From assembly GCF_042100115.1 (NCBI RefSeq), contig NC_091281.1:1736001-1800000 (forward strand): a DNA stretch of 64,000 bases. The letters run 5' to 3'. Positions 45,606 to 57,081 of the stretch are shown here, one piece after another. Position 1 is the first letter of the stretch. Each line of letters opens with the position of its first letter. Origin of the DNA: Alternaria dauci (taxonomy: Eukaryota > Ascomycota > Dothideomycetes > Pleosporales > Pleosporaceae). The notes under the pieces are model-generated. The model was not told the origin of the DNA and made no database searches. It worked only from the letters and a program-made list of their open reading frames with translations. A program made the translations under genes and the position numbers.

Positions 45606-46282
45606 ATTTGTTTGGGGGAGAGAAGGACGAGATTTGGAACATGTTTTCACGCATATCACGATATGTGCCTAGGCGCTTTGGGGCCTTGTATTCGGTATAT
45701 ACGCATCACAAATGTGGGGGAAAAGCGGTGTTGCAAGACCAGAGATGAATGAGGAAGTTTGAGGAGAGTTTTCATCCCCAGTCTAGGGCTCTTCTGCCAG
45801 GTAGTGAGGAAGGGCAAAACGTGTTAGAAATATGGTCCAATCGGCGTTCTCTGTGTCCCCTCTTGCCGGCGATTGCGTTATGAATCGCCCGTGGTCTTTT
45901 TATAAAGGGGAGATCTTTTTATTATACATATATGCAAATGTTCTGCCCAAACTTACTGCGTTTTTGTGAATGTATAGGACACATATTCGGAGATCTACAC
46001 ACCACCGCAGAAAGTGGAGCCGAAGGCGCGCTATCGGTCAACTCCGCATTTGTCGGGAATGAGTACACAGACGACCTGCCACGCGTGGTTTGGTTTGGGC
46101 GCTATGCATGTGGGTAAGTGCATAACACATAGCTTGGCCGCTAGTTACCTAATCGTACATGTACGTTATCGGAATGTTTAGGTAGCAACTTGGCTCATGC
46201 AAGCCCAGAACAACATTTCGCTACAACAATAGCCATTTTGCAATTGCGATTCGCAACTACCCTGAGTATACCGATCGAAGCC
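45606..46282. other. Intergenic, no gene seen
   Basis: 677 bases between two plus-strand genes. It has an AT-rich patch (45897-45935) and no supported gene. Confidence 0.5.
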
Positions 46283-48211
46283 ATGGCGCCGAATAAAATT
46301 ATTATAGATACTGATCCTGTGAGTTTTGTTTTTTTATTTCTGGTGAGATTGAGGAAAGAGTGCGGGGTAAAAGTCGGTGGGGGAGAGGGAGATGATAGTG
46401 GGACAAGGGGATATTCGCTGGAAGAGCCAACAAACTATTGGAAAGAAAGAGAAGTAAAAGGAAACAGAGGCTGACAAGAGAAATCACAACAATAACAGGG
46501 CGTCGATGACATCCTAGCCATGCTCCTCGCCTTCTCGGCGAAAAGCGAAGAGCTAGATATCCTCATGCTCAGTCTGACATTTGGCAATGTCGAAGTCAAG
46601 AATTGTTTGCGCAACGTGGTCACGCTGTTTCATTACATTGAGAAGGAGAGGGCGTGGCGGAAAGAGAATGGGCGGCCAGAAGGGTTTGAGACGCTGGGGG
46701 TGAGGAAACCGATTGGTAGGTGTGGAGAAGAGCGAGTGTGGGGGTGAAAGATGGTAATAGAGAGAGGAACTTACTGATGTGTGTGGTGATAGTTGCTGTT
46801 GGGGCTGAAGAGCCATTAGCGGAACACATGATGGTTGCGGACTTTTTTCGTAAGATGATAGGGTCCTTGTTGAGATGCGTTTGAGACTGACATGTCATTT
46901 CTAGACGGCGTCGATGGACTCGGAGGTATACATCACAGCGTGCGCTCTTCCTGCCACCGCAACGCGACCCAGGATCCTTGCTGATGTACTGCAGCACCCC
47001 CATCTCTCGCCCGAAGAGACATGGAAATCGCTCTTCACGCCGCAGCCGAGGAATCTCACGGCTGAAGACGCTGCAGCGCTACAAAAGGTCAAGGAGAAGC
47101 ACTCGCTGTTTACGCCGTCGCTCAAACCCGCACACGAAGTCATGCTCGATTTGTTGAGGGAGAACGAGCCGGATACGATTACCATTGTAGCCGTGGGACC
47201 GCTGACGAACCTTGCTATTGCTGCTGCCAAGGAGCCAGAGACGTTTCTGAGAGTCAAGGAAGTAGTCGTCATGGGCGGTGCTATCGATGCACCCGGAAAC
47301 GTAAGTGTCCTGTTCATCACATCATCGTCCCCTTGCCTTTCTTCTCTGAGGCTACACATAGCGTGCGCCACCACCCCTCCACCTCATCTACTCCCCCTCT
47401 ACGCTCTTCATCCCCGTCCCCCCATTCGGTCTCATAAAACAACCCAACACCCCCCTCCGCTACTCGCTAAACACACGCAACCAGATGACGCCCGGCGCCG
47501 AATTCAACACGTACGCCGACTCGATAGCATCCGCCCGCGTCTTCGCCCTCACATCCGCAAACCAGCATCTCACCATGCCGCCCGCGCTCCCCAACCACAA
47601 AAAACAACAGCTGCCACCCTACCCCGAGAAACTGAGCAAGAGGCTCACAATCAAACTGTTCTCGCTCGATACGACGGAACTGCATGTCCTGCCTAAGGCC
47701 ATGTATGAAGATTATGTAAATCTGAAGCCGATAAAGGGGAGTCCGATGGCGGAGTGGATGAGCCTGTTCCTGGATGCGACGTTTAAAAAGAATGCGAGTC
47801 TGAATCCGCAGCAAGATCCGACGAAAGCTGGTCTGCAATTACATGATCCGTTGACGATATGGGTACGTCTTCCTTTATACTCTACACACGCTTGATCCAC
47901 ATACTAATCATGTAACTTGTAACACACAGTACGCACTCTGTTCCACCAACAGCGCCTGGAAGTTCAAGGAAGAAGACGTCAGAGTCGAGACGAGCGGGCA
48001 GTGGACCAGGGGGTGTACGATTGTGGATCGCAGGGGCCGCCCGATTACAGAGGGCCAGGGCGATTTGAGTGAGGAGGTTGTGGGCGATGCGGGGGGTTGG
48101 AGGGATTCGAGGCGCGGGAATAGGGTGAGTTGGTGTACGAGGAGTCCGGGGGAGAGCAAGTTTGGGAGGATCTTGTTGCATCGCGTGTTGGGGGATGGGG
48201 AGCAGTGGTAG
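46283..48211 (+). CDS. Inosine-uridine-preferring nucleoside hydrolase
   Basis: Seven exons: 46283-46318, 46499-46715, 46793-46849, 46905-46939, 46995-47300, 47362-47862 and 47930-48211; 477 residues. The first join restores the hallmark DTDPGVDDILAML, whose aspartates bind calcium and ribose. A short 35-nt exon gives GVDGLGGIHHS, joined to HPHLSPEETW. VAVGPLTNLAIAA and VVMGGAIDAPGN are the central motifs, and EFNTYADSIASARVF carries the catalytic-pocket residues. The enzyme cleaves the N-glycosidic bond of nucleosides for base salvage. Exon 6 could start at 47485 instead of 47362; the longer version adds about 41 residues with strongly C-ending codons, so I prefer it. It is longer than bacterial relatives (about 310) but typical for filamentous fungi with C-terminal extension. 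Confidence 0.85.
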
Positions 48212-48878
48212 AGAGGGGGAAGATGTGTGTGTATGTGGAAAAGGAAGGGGGGGTGGGGATGCTAGAGTTTAGACCGGTTTGAATAGGATGGGACCTGTTG
48301 GAGTGAGTCTCGTTCTTCACTCGGATTCTGGGGGATCTGCTGTACTTCGGAAAAATAACAAGTAGATCTGCTATTGTGACTATGTCTCTACCCTCTTGCT
48401 AATTTCGCTATGTAACTAAAGATACACCGTAGCTACGCCGTGAATGCTTGGCTCACGCAATGCCTAAGCCTTTTTCATGGTCTCTTGTTAACATGCTTTC
48501 CGCTTATTATCAATCATCGAGAAGCTTGGACATATAATGAATAGTAATCACGAGAATGTTAGTAACATTACATTCACAACAATGTCACATTAGTAACTTT
48601 ACGACTACAAGAATGTCATTAGTAACACGACGATCACACAATGTCAGCAGCAACGTTAAGATTGGTCATCCTAGGAATAGCAATTATCATAATACTTCTC
48701 TAGTCTCGCATACACCAACACAGTATGGGGGATGTAGACATATAAATTCGCGTACACCAACTACCCTTTGTATACCATCACACTCTCATCATTTGCCATC
48801 TATTCAACGTATCCCAATTGAGCCAACTTGATTTCTCCTTTCCAACACGATACCAAATCCCAGCATTCAACCACCAAA
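48212..48878. promoter_or_regulatory. Intergenic region and promoter of the Old Yellow Enzyme gene
   Basis: 667 bases, AT-rich from about 48340. It contains a block of degenerate 29-31-bp repeats, each with a TTAGTAAC core, listed separately. No gene is seen. Confidence 0.6.
48559..48625 (+). promoter_or_regulatory. Cluster of three TTAGTAA (Yap1-type) sites in tandem repeat units
   Basis: TTAGTAA occurs exactly at 48559-48565, 48590-48596 and 48619-48625, spaced 31 and 29 bases. A decayed fourth unit (CAGCAAC) lies near 48646 and an ATAGTAA at 48541. Reverse-complemented the core is TTACTAA, the known Yap1 response element. In yeast, OYE genes are Yap1 targets; that this cluster binds a Yap1 orthologue here is inference. 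Confidence 0.6.
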
Positions 48879-50354
48879 ATGAACAACTCCCGTCTCTCCA
48901 AGCCAATCACAATTGGCAACCTCAAACTCCATCACCGCATAGGCATGGCCTCGCTCACCCGCTTCCGTGCATCCGACGACCACGTACCCGTAGACATGAT
49001 GACGGAGTACTACGGCCAGCGCAGCTCTGTCGTAGGCACTCTGCTCATCTCCGAAGGCACCCTCGTTTCGCAAGCTGATAGCGGAATGGATAATGTCCCG
49101 GGTATCTGGAACCCGACGCAGGTTGACGCATGGCGCAAGATTACAGATAGAGTCCACGCGAACGGTTGTTACATTATCTGTCAACTGTGGGCGTTTGGGC
49201 GCGCTGCGATCCCAGAGGTCATGGCGCGTGAGGGGTTTCCTGTTATAGGACCTGATGCTATTCCTATGGACAGTTCTGCGCCGACACCCCAGCGCCTGAG
49301 CACTTCTGGAGTGCGGGAAAAGATTCAAGATTACGTCAACGCGGCGAAGAATGCGATTGCAGCAGGCTTTGATGGCGTCGAGATCCATGGTGCGGGTGGC
49401 TTTCTCGTTGACCAGTTCACCCAAGACGTCAGCAACCAGCGCAACGACGAGTACGGCGGCAGCATCGAGAACAGATCGTGCTTCGCTGTGGAGCTCACAA
49501 AAGCCATCGCTGACGCGATCGGGTCCGACAAAGTTGGTATCCGGCTCAGCCCGTTCGGCACCTTCCAGGGCATGGGCATGCGTGATCCCATCCCTCAATT
49601 CTCAGACTTGATCACGAAGCTAGGACAGCTCAAGCTCGCGTATTTGCATCTCGTCGAGGCGAGGATCAGAGGCACGGAGGAGATTGAGACGCCAGAGACG
49701 CCAGAGACGCTCGATTTCGCGTATGATTTGTGGGACCGAACGTTTCTTATTAACGGAGGGTACAAGGTCGATTCAGCGCAACGGCTTGTGGATGTTGAGC
49801 GGCCTGATAAAGATATTGTCGTTGTGTTTGGTCGTTACTTCATTTCTACGCCCGATCTACCGTTTAGAGTACTGAGAGGTCTGGAGTTCACGCCGTACAA
49901 TCGCGCCACGTTCTACCACGCAAAGTCGGCTGAAGGTTATATAGACTACCCGTTTAGTCCAGAGTTTCTTCAGCAGAGCTCTCAACAGCAGATAGTATAC
50001 AGAGCTAGGTCAGCAATATCTATATACCATACAATCATCTTTTGTACTACGTTCTATAGTCCATTATGCGGTGCCCCTGATCCGTCACACCACTCAAATC
50101 ACCACCACCACCATCCCTCCCACCCCTACCCTCCCAACGGTCTGGAAATTCTCCGAACAGCCAAACAAAAGCTGCAGTCCGTAGCGCTGCAGCAAACGCC
50201 GTGCATATCATGTCGCTCAGCCCCCTTTAGTGCTACCTGCTACAAGACCTGCAACCATGACAAGCGAACCACTCGGTATCGCCGCCGTTTTTGTAGTACG
50301 ATGGCACAAAAGAATAATGGTGGTGGTGGTGGTGGCGGCGGCTGGAAGACGTAG
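48879..50354 (+). CDS. NADH:flavin oxidoreductase / Old Yellow Enzyme family protein with altered active site
   Basis: One open frame of 491 residues from the ATG at 48879 (a non-conserved in-frame ATG lies upstream at 48828). Residues 1-365 form the FMN-binding barrel: KPITIGNLKLHHRIGMASLT, the conserved TEYYGQRS block, CYIICQLWAFGRAA, QFTQDVSNQRNDEYGGSIEN and FGRYFISTPDLPFRV. The usual HGANGY motif reads HGAGGF: His170 is kept, Asn becomes Gly173 and the proton-donating Tyr becomes Phe175. OYEs reduce activated C=C bonds with NAD(P)H; this form may be impaired or catalyse another reaction. The last 120 or so residues (His-rich, after YIDYPFSPEFLQQSS) have no family counterpart and look like 3'-flank read-through after stop loss, or hide an intron. 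Internal repeat ETPETPET near 270. Confidence 0.75.
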   Translation: MNNSRLSKPITIGNLKLHHRIGMASLTRFRASDDHVPVDMMTEYYGQRSSVVGTLLISEGTLVSQADSGMDNVPGIWNPTQVDAWRKITDRVHANGCYIICQLWAFGRAAIPEVMAREGFPVIGPDAIPMDSSAPTPQRLSTSGVREKIQDYVNAAKNAIAAGFDGVEIHGAGGFLVDQFTQDVSNQRNDEYGGSIENRSCFAVELTKAIADAIGSDKVGIRLSPFGTFQGMGMRDPIPQFSDLITKLGQLKLAYLHLVEARIRGTEEIETPETPETLDFAYDLWDRTFLINGGYKVDSAQRLVDVERPDKDIVVVFGRYFISTPDLPFRVLRGLEFTPYNRATFYHAKSAEGYIDYPFSPEFLQQSSQQQIVYRARSAISIYHTIIFCTTFYSPLCGAPDPSHHSNHHHHHPSHPYPPNGLEILRTAKQKLQSVALQQTPCISCRSAPFSATCYKTCNHDKRTTRYRRRFCSTMAQKNNGGGGGGGGWKT

Positions 50355-51354
50355 TGCTATTTTTGATAGGCAGCGAGCGGAGAGTTTCAATCTCCCCTTA
50401 TTAGCTACGTTCATTTCCGCGAACGCGTAGTGTCTTGTCCTGTTGCCTCTATGTTGAACATCTTTTTGCTAACAGGGTAGTTGGGCTTGATAGTTAGAGC
50501 GGAGGTGTTTATGCTCGAGGTTATGTCTAGTCCATCATCAAGTCGACCGCAAGAACACTACTCATCCCATACCATTCCATTTCCATTCGATGCGAACAAT
50601 ACCAAGACTTAAGCGCACACATGATGCAACTGACATCTCCATAACCCTAACAAACTTATCCATTCTAAGCTTCCTCCCCTCCCCCCTCCTATTCATACTT
50701 TCTTGGAAAAAAGAAAACAAGTTCCAAAGACCGAAAAGTTGATTAAAGCGAAAGAACTTATATAGTCCCGCCATGTATACGAAGAAGGAAAAAAACAGGG
50801 GAACACAATTCGACGAAACCGGGTATATCTTTGTGCATGTGACATATGCCTGCCTGCCCCCAAAATCGAACACACCAAAAAACAAGAGGAAATGAAGCCC
50901 ACACCCAGCTCCTAACGCACGGTAAGATGCAACAAAGTCTCGTAACAAAATAACCCAACAAAAACGAGGGGGAGGGAGGGGCTACAGAAGGTGTGTATAT
51001 CAGGGGTTTCAATCATCAACGAAAGTCGCAAAAGAAAAAAACGACATCGCCAAAGCAAAAACAGCAAACGGCAATGGCGATGGAGAGAGACAACTAACGC
51101 CCCCGCTTTCAATGCACAAACAATGGGCATCCGACTCGGATTCTGCCTTGGTATTCTTCTTGCCCAACTCCTTCTCTTCGAACCATTGCGCAAACCACTC
51201 CGTCCCCTCCTTTACGTCCACACCAGCCAATCCATCTTCGTCACACTTTGGGAGAGACAGCATGAACAAGATATGGGTCAATGCCAATTTCGGATATCCT
51301 AGTGAGATATTCATGCTCATCTGGTCCGCGACACGTACAACCAACCATCGAACA
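50355..51354. other. Intergenic between convergent genes
   Basis: 1000 bases of 3' flanks. A minus-strand stretch around 51110-51250 reads as charged, coding-like sequence (GTEWFAQWFEEKELGKKN) but I could not place convincing splice sites; see findings. Confidence 0.45.
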
Positions 51355-53616
51355 CTATGAATGCGGGTACGGTAGCGGACCACCACCCGGCCGCTCCTGG
51401 CCCGGACCTCCAGGCATTCTCGATGCAGTCCACGAAAACATGGCCATGTCGCAGATGCGCGCAAGGACCTGTTGCGTGGCAGATCGAGACTCGTGACTGA
51501 TAAACGACATCGCGACGAGAAGTTTGTTCAAGTCGCTTTCAGGAGGCTGGCCGACGGGAGAGGGCAGGGCATTGGGGAACCCGCCAATGCGGGAACCGTA
51601 GTGACGAGCAATGGCAATAGAATAGATGGCGTCGCGCACTTCGCGCATGTGCAGGACGGTGCGCAGGATCCCCAGAGCATTGTCTGCGGCTCCAGGCGGT
51701 GCGATATCGGAATCAGAGTATTGGACAAAGTCGCCAAGATGTTGCCAGAAGCTGACCTGTGCCCTCGTCTCGTCATCCAGATTGGGTGGATATTCGAGTT
51801 GGCGCGTGGGGTTGGACTCCAAATTCTGATTTGTGAGGAGAGCTTCCAGAACGTCGAGTCGTGCTCCAGCTTCTCGTATTCGGAAGTCCTCGCCCTCTGG
51901 CGGTGAGCCATTGGCGGCCGGGAGCATGTGCTTGCAGGTGCCCAGCAGGTGCCATAACAGACGAGCTTCTTGGCTAAAGATGCTCGTCATGTCGGCATCT
52001 TGCGTAGCCTTGTATCTGATGGTGTCGGTGAAGAAGGCGGCCTCTTCGTGTAGATAGCGGTCGTTGAAAACTCTATTGAGCGCGTTGTTGTTAGCTGAGA
52101 ACCAGGTGGTTTCGAGTACGACGTCGAGTCCCTGGCAGTAGTCGTTGAGGAAGATGCGGGAGAACTCGTCGTCGAGTTCACGCGGCACCGGTGAAGTTCG
52201 CTGAGGAACCTCAGGCGGGCTGTGGTTACATATTCCAAAGAGGTCCTGTATGTTCAATCGCTTGCCTGAATCTGGGTTAGGACAAATGCAATTATAAGGA
52301 GCAGGGTACCGACCTTTCATGGGCTCTGGTGGAGGTGGGTACGAGTTACCACCTGGAGGCCCTCTCATGGCGGGGTCCATGGCGTGCACACCGTTGTAGT
52401 GTTGGTTTTGTTGTAGACCAGGGTCGGCCTGTGCGAGTGCCGGGTCAATGGCGTGGAAGTTGGCTTGCGGATGCTCTCCACTCGTAGCAGGTGCGGGAGT
52501 CGCGTAGCCAGCAGACGAGGCGGGCGCGTAGCCCTGGGGCACCGGACTCTGGCTGTAGTTTGAAGACGACGGGGCGGGCGCCGGTGCGCTTGACGCGTGG
52601 GGTGCGGGCGCTGAGTTGGGGGCAGGCTGTATTTGGGCGGGACCGGATTGCTGTTTGAAAATTGGGTCGTAACCAAGACACTCTCGTTTACTCTTCTGGC
52701 AGTTTCTGCACATGGGGTGGGCTTCGTCGCACTGTCGGGGTCGTGGTTAGCGCATATGCAGGTGAGTGATGGTGATGATGATGATGGTGGTGATGTTGGT
52801 GCGCGATGCAGAAAATTTGCCAGAAACCAGACGGAGCGTGTTGGCAGCGCACGACGACGCGGTCGCAGTCACAGAGGCTGCAACGCACCTGCCAACCGTG
52901 TTGCTGCACCGTGCTGCACCGTCGGTCGTTTCTGACACGCGAGAGGTTGGATTAGAGGAGTTTGGGTTCCTCGCTCGGTTAAGCAAGCGACCAGGCAATA
53001 GCTCCTCTGACATCGCGTCGCGTCTGCACCGCGTCTCATTGACGTATGCACTCACCTTTATTCTTCGCTTGCGACATGTCAGACAGCCAGTCTTTGTGCG
53101 ACGCTTGATTTCCTTCTTGTGCCGGCCGCCAGACAGCACTCTCTGGTCGCCCTGCGGCGGCAGCTGGTAGCGCATGGCATTGAATTGCGGACCGCCCATG
53201 TTGGCCATCATGGGCTGTCCGGGCTGCGCATGCGCGGGGTGAGGGTAGTATTGCGGCATGCCATGCTGTGGTGGAGGGAGCGGCGAGGCCATGGGCTGGG
53301 GCGGCTGCTGAGGTTGCGCCTGCGACTGCTGGCCATCTTGCAGACGTATTGGCGGCAGATTGAGGGGCGGCAACGACATTTGGGCGCCCTGGGGAGAGCT
53401 GCGATAGCCGTCGCTGCTCTGCTGGCCCTGGGGAGGCGGATACGTGTAGGTGGGCTGCATTGAGGGCGACGGGTACGAGTGCGGTGAAGGATAGGCGACG
53501 GCCTGCTGCTGCTGGCGCGCCTGCATGTTAGGGTCGGCCATGCTCTGGTGGGAAAAGTGAGTCGGGGCGGGCGAGTAAGGCGCCTGGTGGATGGGAGTGG
53601 GAAAGTCGTGCGACAT
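51355..53616 (-). CDS. Zn2Cys6 binuclear cluster transcription factor
   Basis: Exons 53056-53616, 52314-52731 and 51355-52265 give 629 residues. The first intron (324 nt) splits the zinc cluster between CRKRRIK and CDEAHPMC; the second (48 nt, CCTAACCC branch) is in frame. The cluster reads TGCLTCRKRRIKCDEAHPMC followed by RNCQKSKRECLGYDPIF, with six cysteines in the standard spacing, about residues 175-210. Before it are 170 Gln/Pro-rich residues; after it another Pro/Ala-rich region, then a helical regulatory domain from about 320 (FSRIFLNDYCQGLDVVLETT to WTASRMPGG). It probably binds CGG-type sites and regulates transcription in the nucleus; the target genes are unknown. A further 3' exon cannot be excluded. 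Confidence 0.88.
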
Positions 53617-56600
53617 GGGCTAGCAATGGAGTATGCCACCAGGGCGCTCGACACTTCTTGGGGATGTCTTGAAGAGCACGGCGGCGCTAGAAAGCTTGAG
53701 GCGGATGGGAAGAGGGACGGCAAGCCTGGCAAGGAACTGGGATTAGCTGAGTTGGCGAAGGCGTTTTGACCCGCGGAACAGGGGCCTGGCCTCGCTCGGT
53801 TCGACGCCGCCGGCCGTAGTACTTGTGCGTGCACTACATGGATAGTACACGGCGGGATAACTGCACTGAATAACGCGGGAGAAAAGAAAAAAAAAAGAGT
53901 TGTGATGATAGCTGAGCCGCCAAGCGACGTGGCGCGGAACAGAGAAAGCGGCTGAACTCGAAAAGACGACGACCGCCGTCCTTCAGCGCTCGAGGACACA
54001 CGTCGCGAGTGCGCGATATCCCTCGCACGCCTCTAGGAAGTGGAGTGTGGGCTGCAGCATGGCTAGCCGCCTTTAGCAGGTAGGGAGGGTTGCATGTGGC
54101 AGTGCCAGAATGAATGAATCAATCCAACCTTGACTTACCTTACAAGAGAAGCGAGCTCGCTTGGGCGGGACGAAAGCAGGGTACTGGTGACAGACTAGCC
54201 ACGCGCGCGCTGAGCTGGCTGAAGTCGTTTCTGCGAACGCGGCGAAGGACAATGGCGGCACGCAAGACGATGCAGCGTTAGTCGACAGGGAATTTCTGGG
54301 CCAGAAAAGCTAAGAGACGCAGACCGCTCCCACGTTCAAAAAGGATTTCGTGCCCCGATTACCCCCGCTAAGCCACATCGGGGCCGGTCACGTGCCCCTG
54401 TCCATGGGTCCCGCCACACCCCTCCACGCCGGTTCTTCCTGCAATCAGCGTCGTCCCGCCCGTCCACTGCACCCGTCTATTGGATCTCTGCATCCATTGG
54501 GGCTCCAAGTACCTTACTGAGCCAAGCAAATATGCGGCGTGCAGTGTCATTCCATCACCCGTGGGCCCGTGTATGCTGGCTCCGTGCCGGCTTGGGTACT
54601 GCCCTCGGTGCTATGGCAATGCCAGGCAAATAACAGAATCTGCAGCCAGCCTTACCCACGACGCAAACTTTGGGAAAAGCGCACCAGCTCCAGCCGTCCC
54701 GGGCTGGCAAAATCTGATTAAGGCTGATTGCGCAGCGCCTGGGTCCCGGCGGAACCGGCGCGGGATCTCTTCTCGAACACCTTCACACTGTAGGTAGTCG
54801 TCGATTCGCCTACCTGCCCTCCGTCGCTTAGCTATCGGTGGCTTACACATGCATCATCACCGACGAACCATTGCATAGTAGCCTGCGCGCTTTCGATCTC
54901 CAGGCTTGACCTTGGTTGCGCCATGGCCGCCCGGTGCCCTCGCCAGAACCCTTCGCATCGTCAATCGCTTCGACAAGGATGACGTAAGGTCCCGTTGTGA
55001 CAGTGGTGCGCTGTCCATCGCATCGTGAATGAGACCAGACACAAAAGCATTCCACACTGCGTGTGCGGGCCGGCTCCCCTTTCTCAGCGGGCACGAATCG
55101 TCTCGTCCAAAAGCGCGTGCTGACAGCCGACAGCAAAGTTCCGTTTGTCCAATGCTCAATTTCCCTGGCTATTTACCCGCACGTAACGGCGCATATCTCA
55201 AAGGGCGGCGGCTCCAGCCACAACGCCGTCTGAACAACTAGGCTGCAGCCTGAGTACCCAGCGACTGGGTCCTACTATCTGGTGGCTCTGAAGGAGGTGT
55301 CAAGGGCTAACAAGCGGATAAATAAATGCATGCCGGGCCGAGCTGGGCAGCTCAGTGTGACCAATCTGTAGCGGGTGCATCAACGGCAAGACTTGTCCTT
55401 CCGCGTAGGATGGCGGGTAGCACTAGGAGCCCTTTCAACACGTGTCAAGATATCTACTGGACACTCCACCACTACCGTCGCCGAACAACTGCTACGCCAA
55501 AACAGTTTGGTTCGGCTTTGCGATGCGCGCATCGCTTGTCGCGTCGCATTGCTCCTCCCTTGGTCAACGTTGCACCAACGAGCAGAAAAGACCCTGGCCC
55601 TAGGGCTGACGAGCTGCATCTACTCCGGAGTAGCAGCGCCGCTACAGGAATGTGCGGATATTGTCTGCGCGCTCATTCTGTGCGACACCCAAAGCACCGC
55701 AGCGACACCGGAAAAGCCGAGAAAAGCGCAGCTAGGTCATCATGCATTTCGCAACAGAGTGAGTAGGCGAAGCGCGACCCTGAGAGCTTATGTATGATGA
55801 CAAGATCTCGTCTATCTGTTCGCGAGACGAGACGAGAAGACAAGGAAAAGGCGCAGGTCAGGGATCACCCCAGCACAGACCGTAGAGCATCGAACGCTTC
55901 GAGAACAAAGTTCCCCAAGGTTTGTACGCCAACCGAGCGACACAGGCGAGGCAAGCCAGCGAGTCGCCCCGCTCTCGGTTAGAGATAAGATGGCTGTGGA
56001 CCGACGTCGCTGGTTAACATGCTGCATTCTGCGACAATCAGCGTGTAATAGTTTTTATGACGCAGGAGCACAGATGCGATTTCGCAGTATGATTACATCT
56101 AGAGCGGGCATGAATACATGCAGGACACAATAGTAGATTCGTGAAGGTCTTTCGACGAACATGGTCCGGAGACCCTGGATGAGTTCGTGTCCTTTAGGTT
56201 TGCACTACGGCTGTTCGCGAACGGACTCCCTCAAGTGTCCCAGAACTCGTGCGCATGGCTGAGCATCAGCACAGACTCTTGTTCGAGCGTTATAAGCCAC
56301 GGACACGACGTCTTGAACACTATACGACACTTTCAACTTTGTACACGGAAGAACACGTTACACTGACAGTCTTACAAGGAGTCCATGAATCGCATCTCTT
56401 CGCCGTCGTTGTCAACTCTTTTTGCAACCTATCTGCGGATCCTCGACTTGGCAGGTGCCTGTAGACATGCAGAGACATGGCTTTGTCTGTAGCGCCTCGT
56501 CTGTCGCGAACCAAGCAACGTGTGCAGAGAGTCACATTGTGTTTATCGGCTGCTATGGTAACTTCAACTCGCCCTTGCAACCTCTAGGATCATCGGAAAC

Positions 56601-57081
56601 GTGGATGTTCATCGCGAATAATAGATATTTAGGCATCAAGCATTCCCGTGGTACATCGAATCTGGTCTGCCTGGCTAGTATTGCGACTGGACAAAACGAA
56701 GGCAGCGGCACATTTGACTAGGTAACCATCAATTGCAGTAAGTGATCTAAGTCGCGTTGAATATAGTGTAGCTTTTGGATACACGTTTCCAACATGCTCC
56801 TAATAATCTGTTCAATGTCATGGCTCAGTTCCTAGAAAAAAACCTGAGTGGGTCTTGCAACGAGACTGAACCAAAGTTGTAACGTATGGTACTATGTTCC
56901 AACTCCAGGCTACCACTTAGCTACCATGGAACGCAGCTCACCACATCTTTATGAATACACGCCACCATTTCTTTTCCATCTCCTTCAACATTAACTCTAT
57001 TCCTCCAGCTCTGCCTACAGCTTTTTCGACAATCTTCACCCCGAGGTTCAAAGCTTATCGCAGTGTCTTCCTTCTTTCAAC
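53617..57081. other. 3.5-kb gene-poor region
   Basis: The largest gap in the window. 53617-54300 is GC-rich promoter-like sequence of the Zn2Cys6 gene. 54300-56000 has many overlapping open frames of 60-146 codons in several frames, all Arg/Ser/Cys-rich with no domain or splice pattern. 56000-57080 is AT-richer with no open frame of note. I see no repeat, transposon end or RNA gene. Confidence 0.45.

Noticed and set aside
50080..50140. His-run (HHHHH) as a metal-binding domain in the OYE tail
   Set aside because: It is encoded by a CAC/CAT simple repeat in sequence that looks like former 3' flank.
54480..55797. Several open frames of 80-146 codons
   Set aside because: They overlap in different frames and strands, are Arg/Cys/Ser-rich and show no domain; consistent with GC-rich noncoding DNA.
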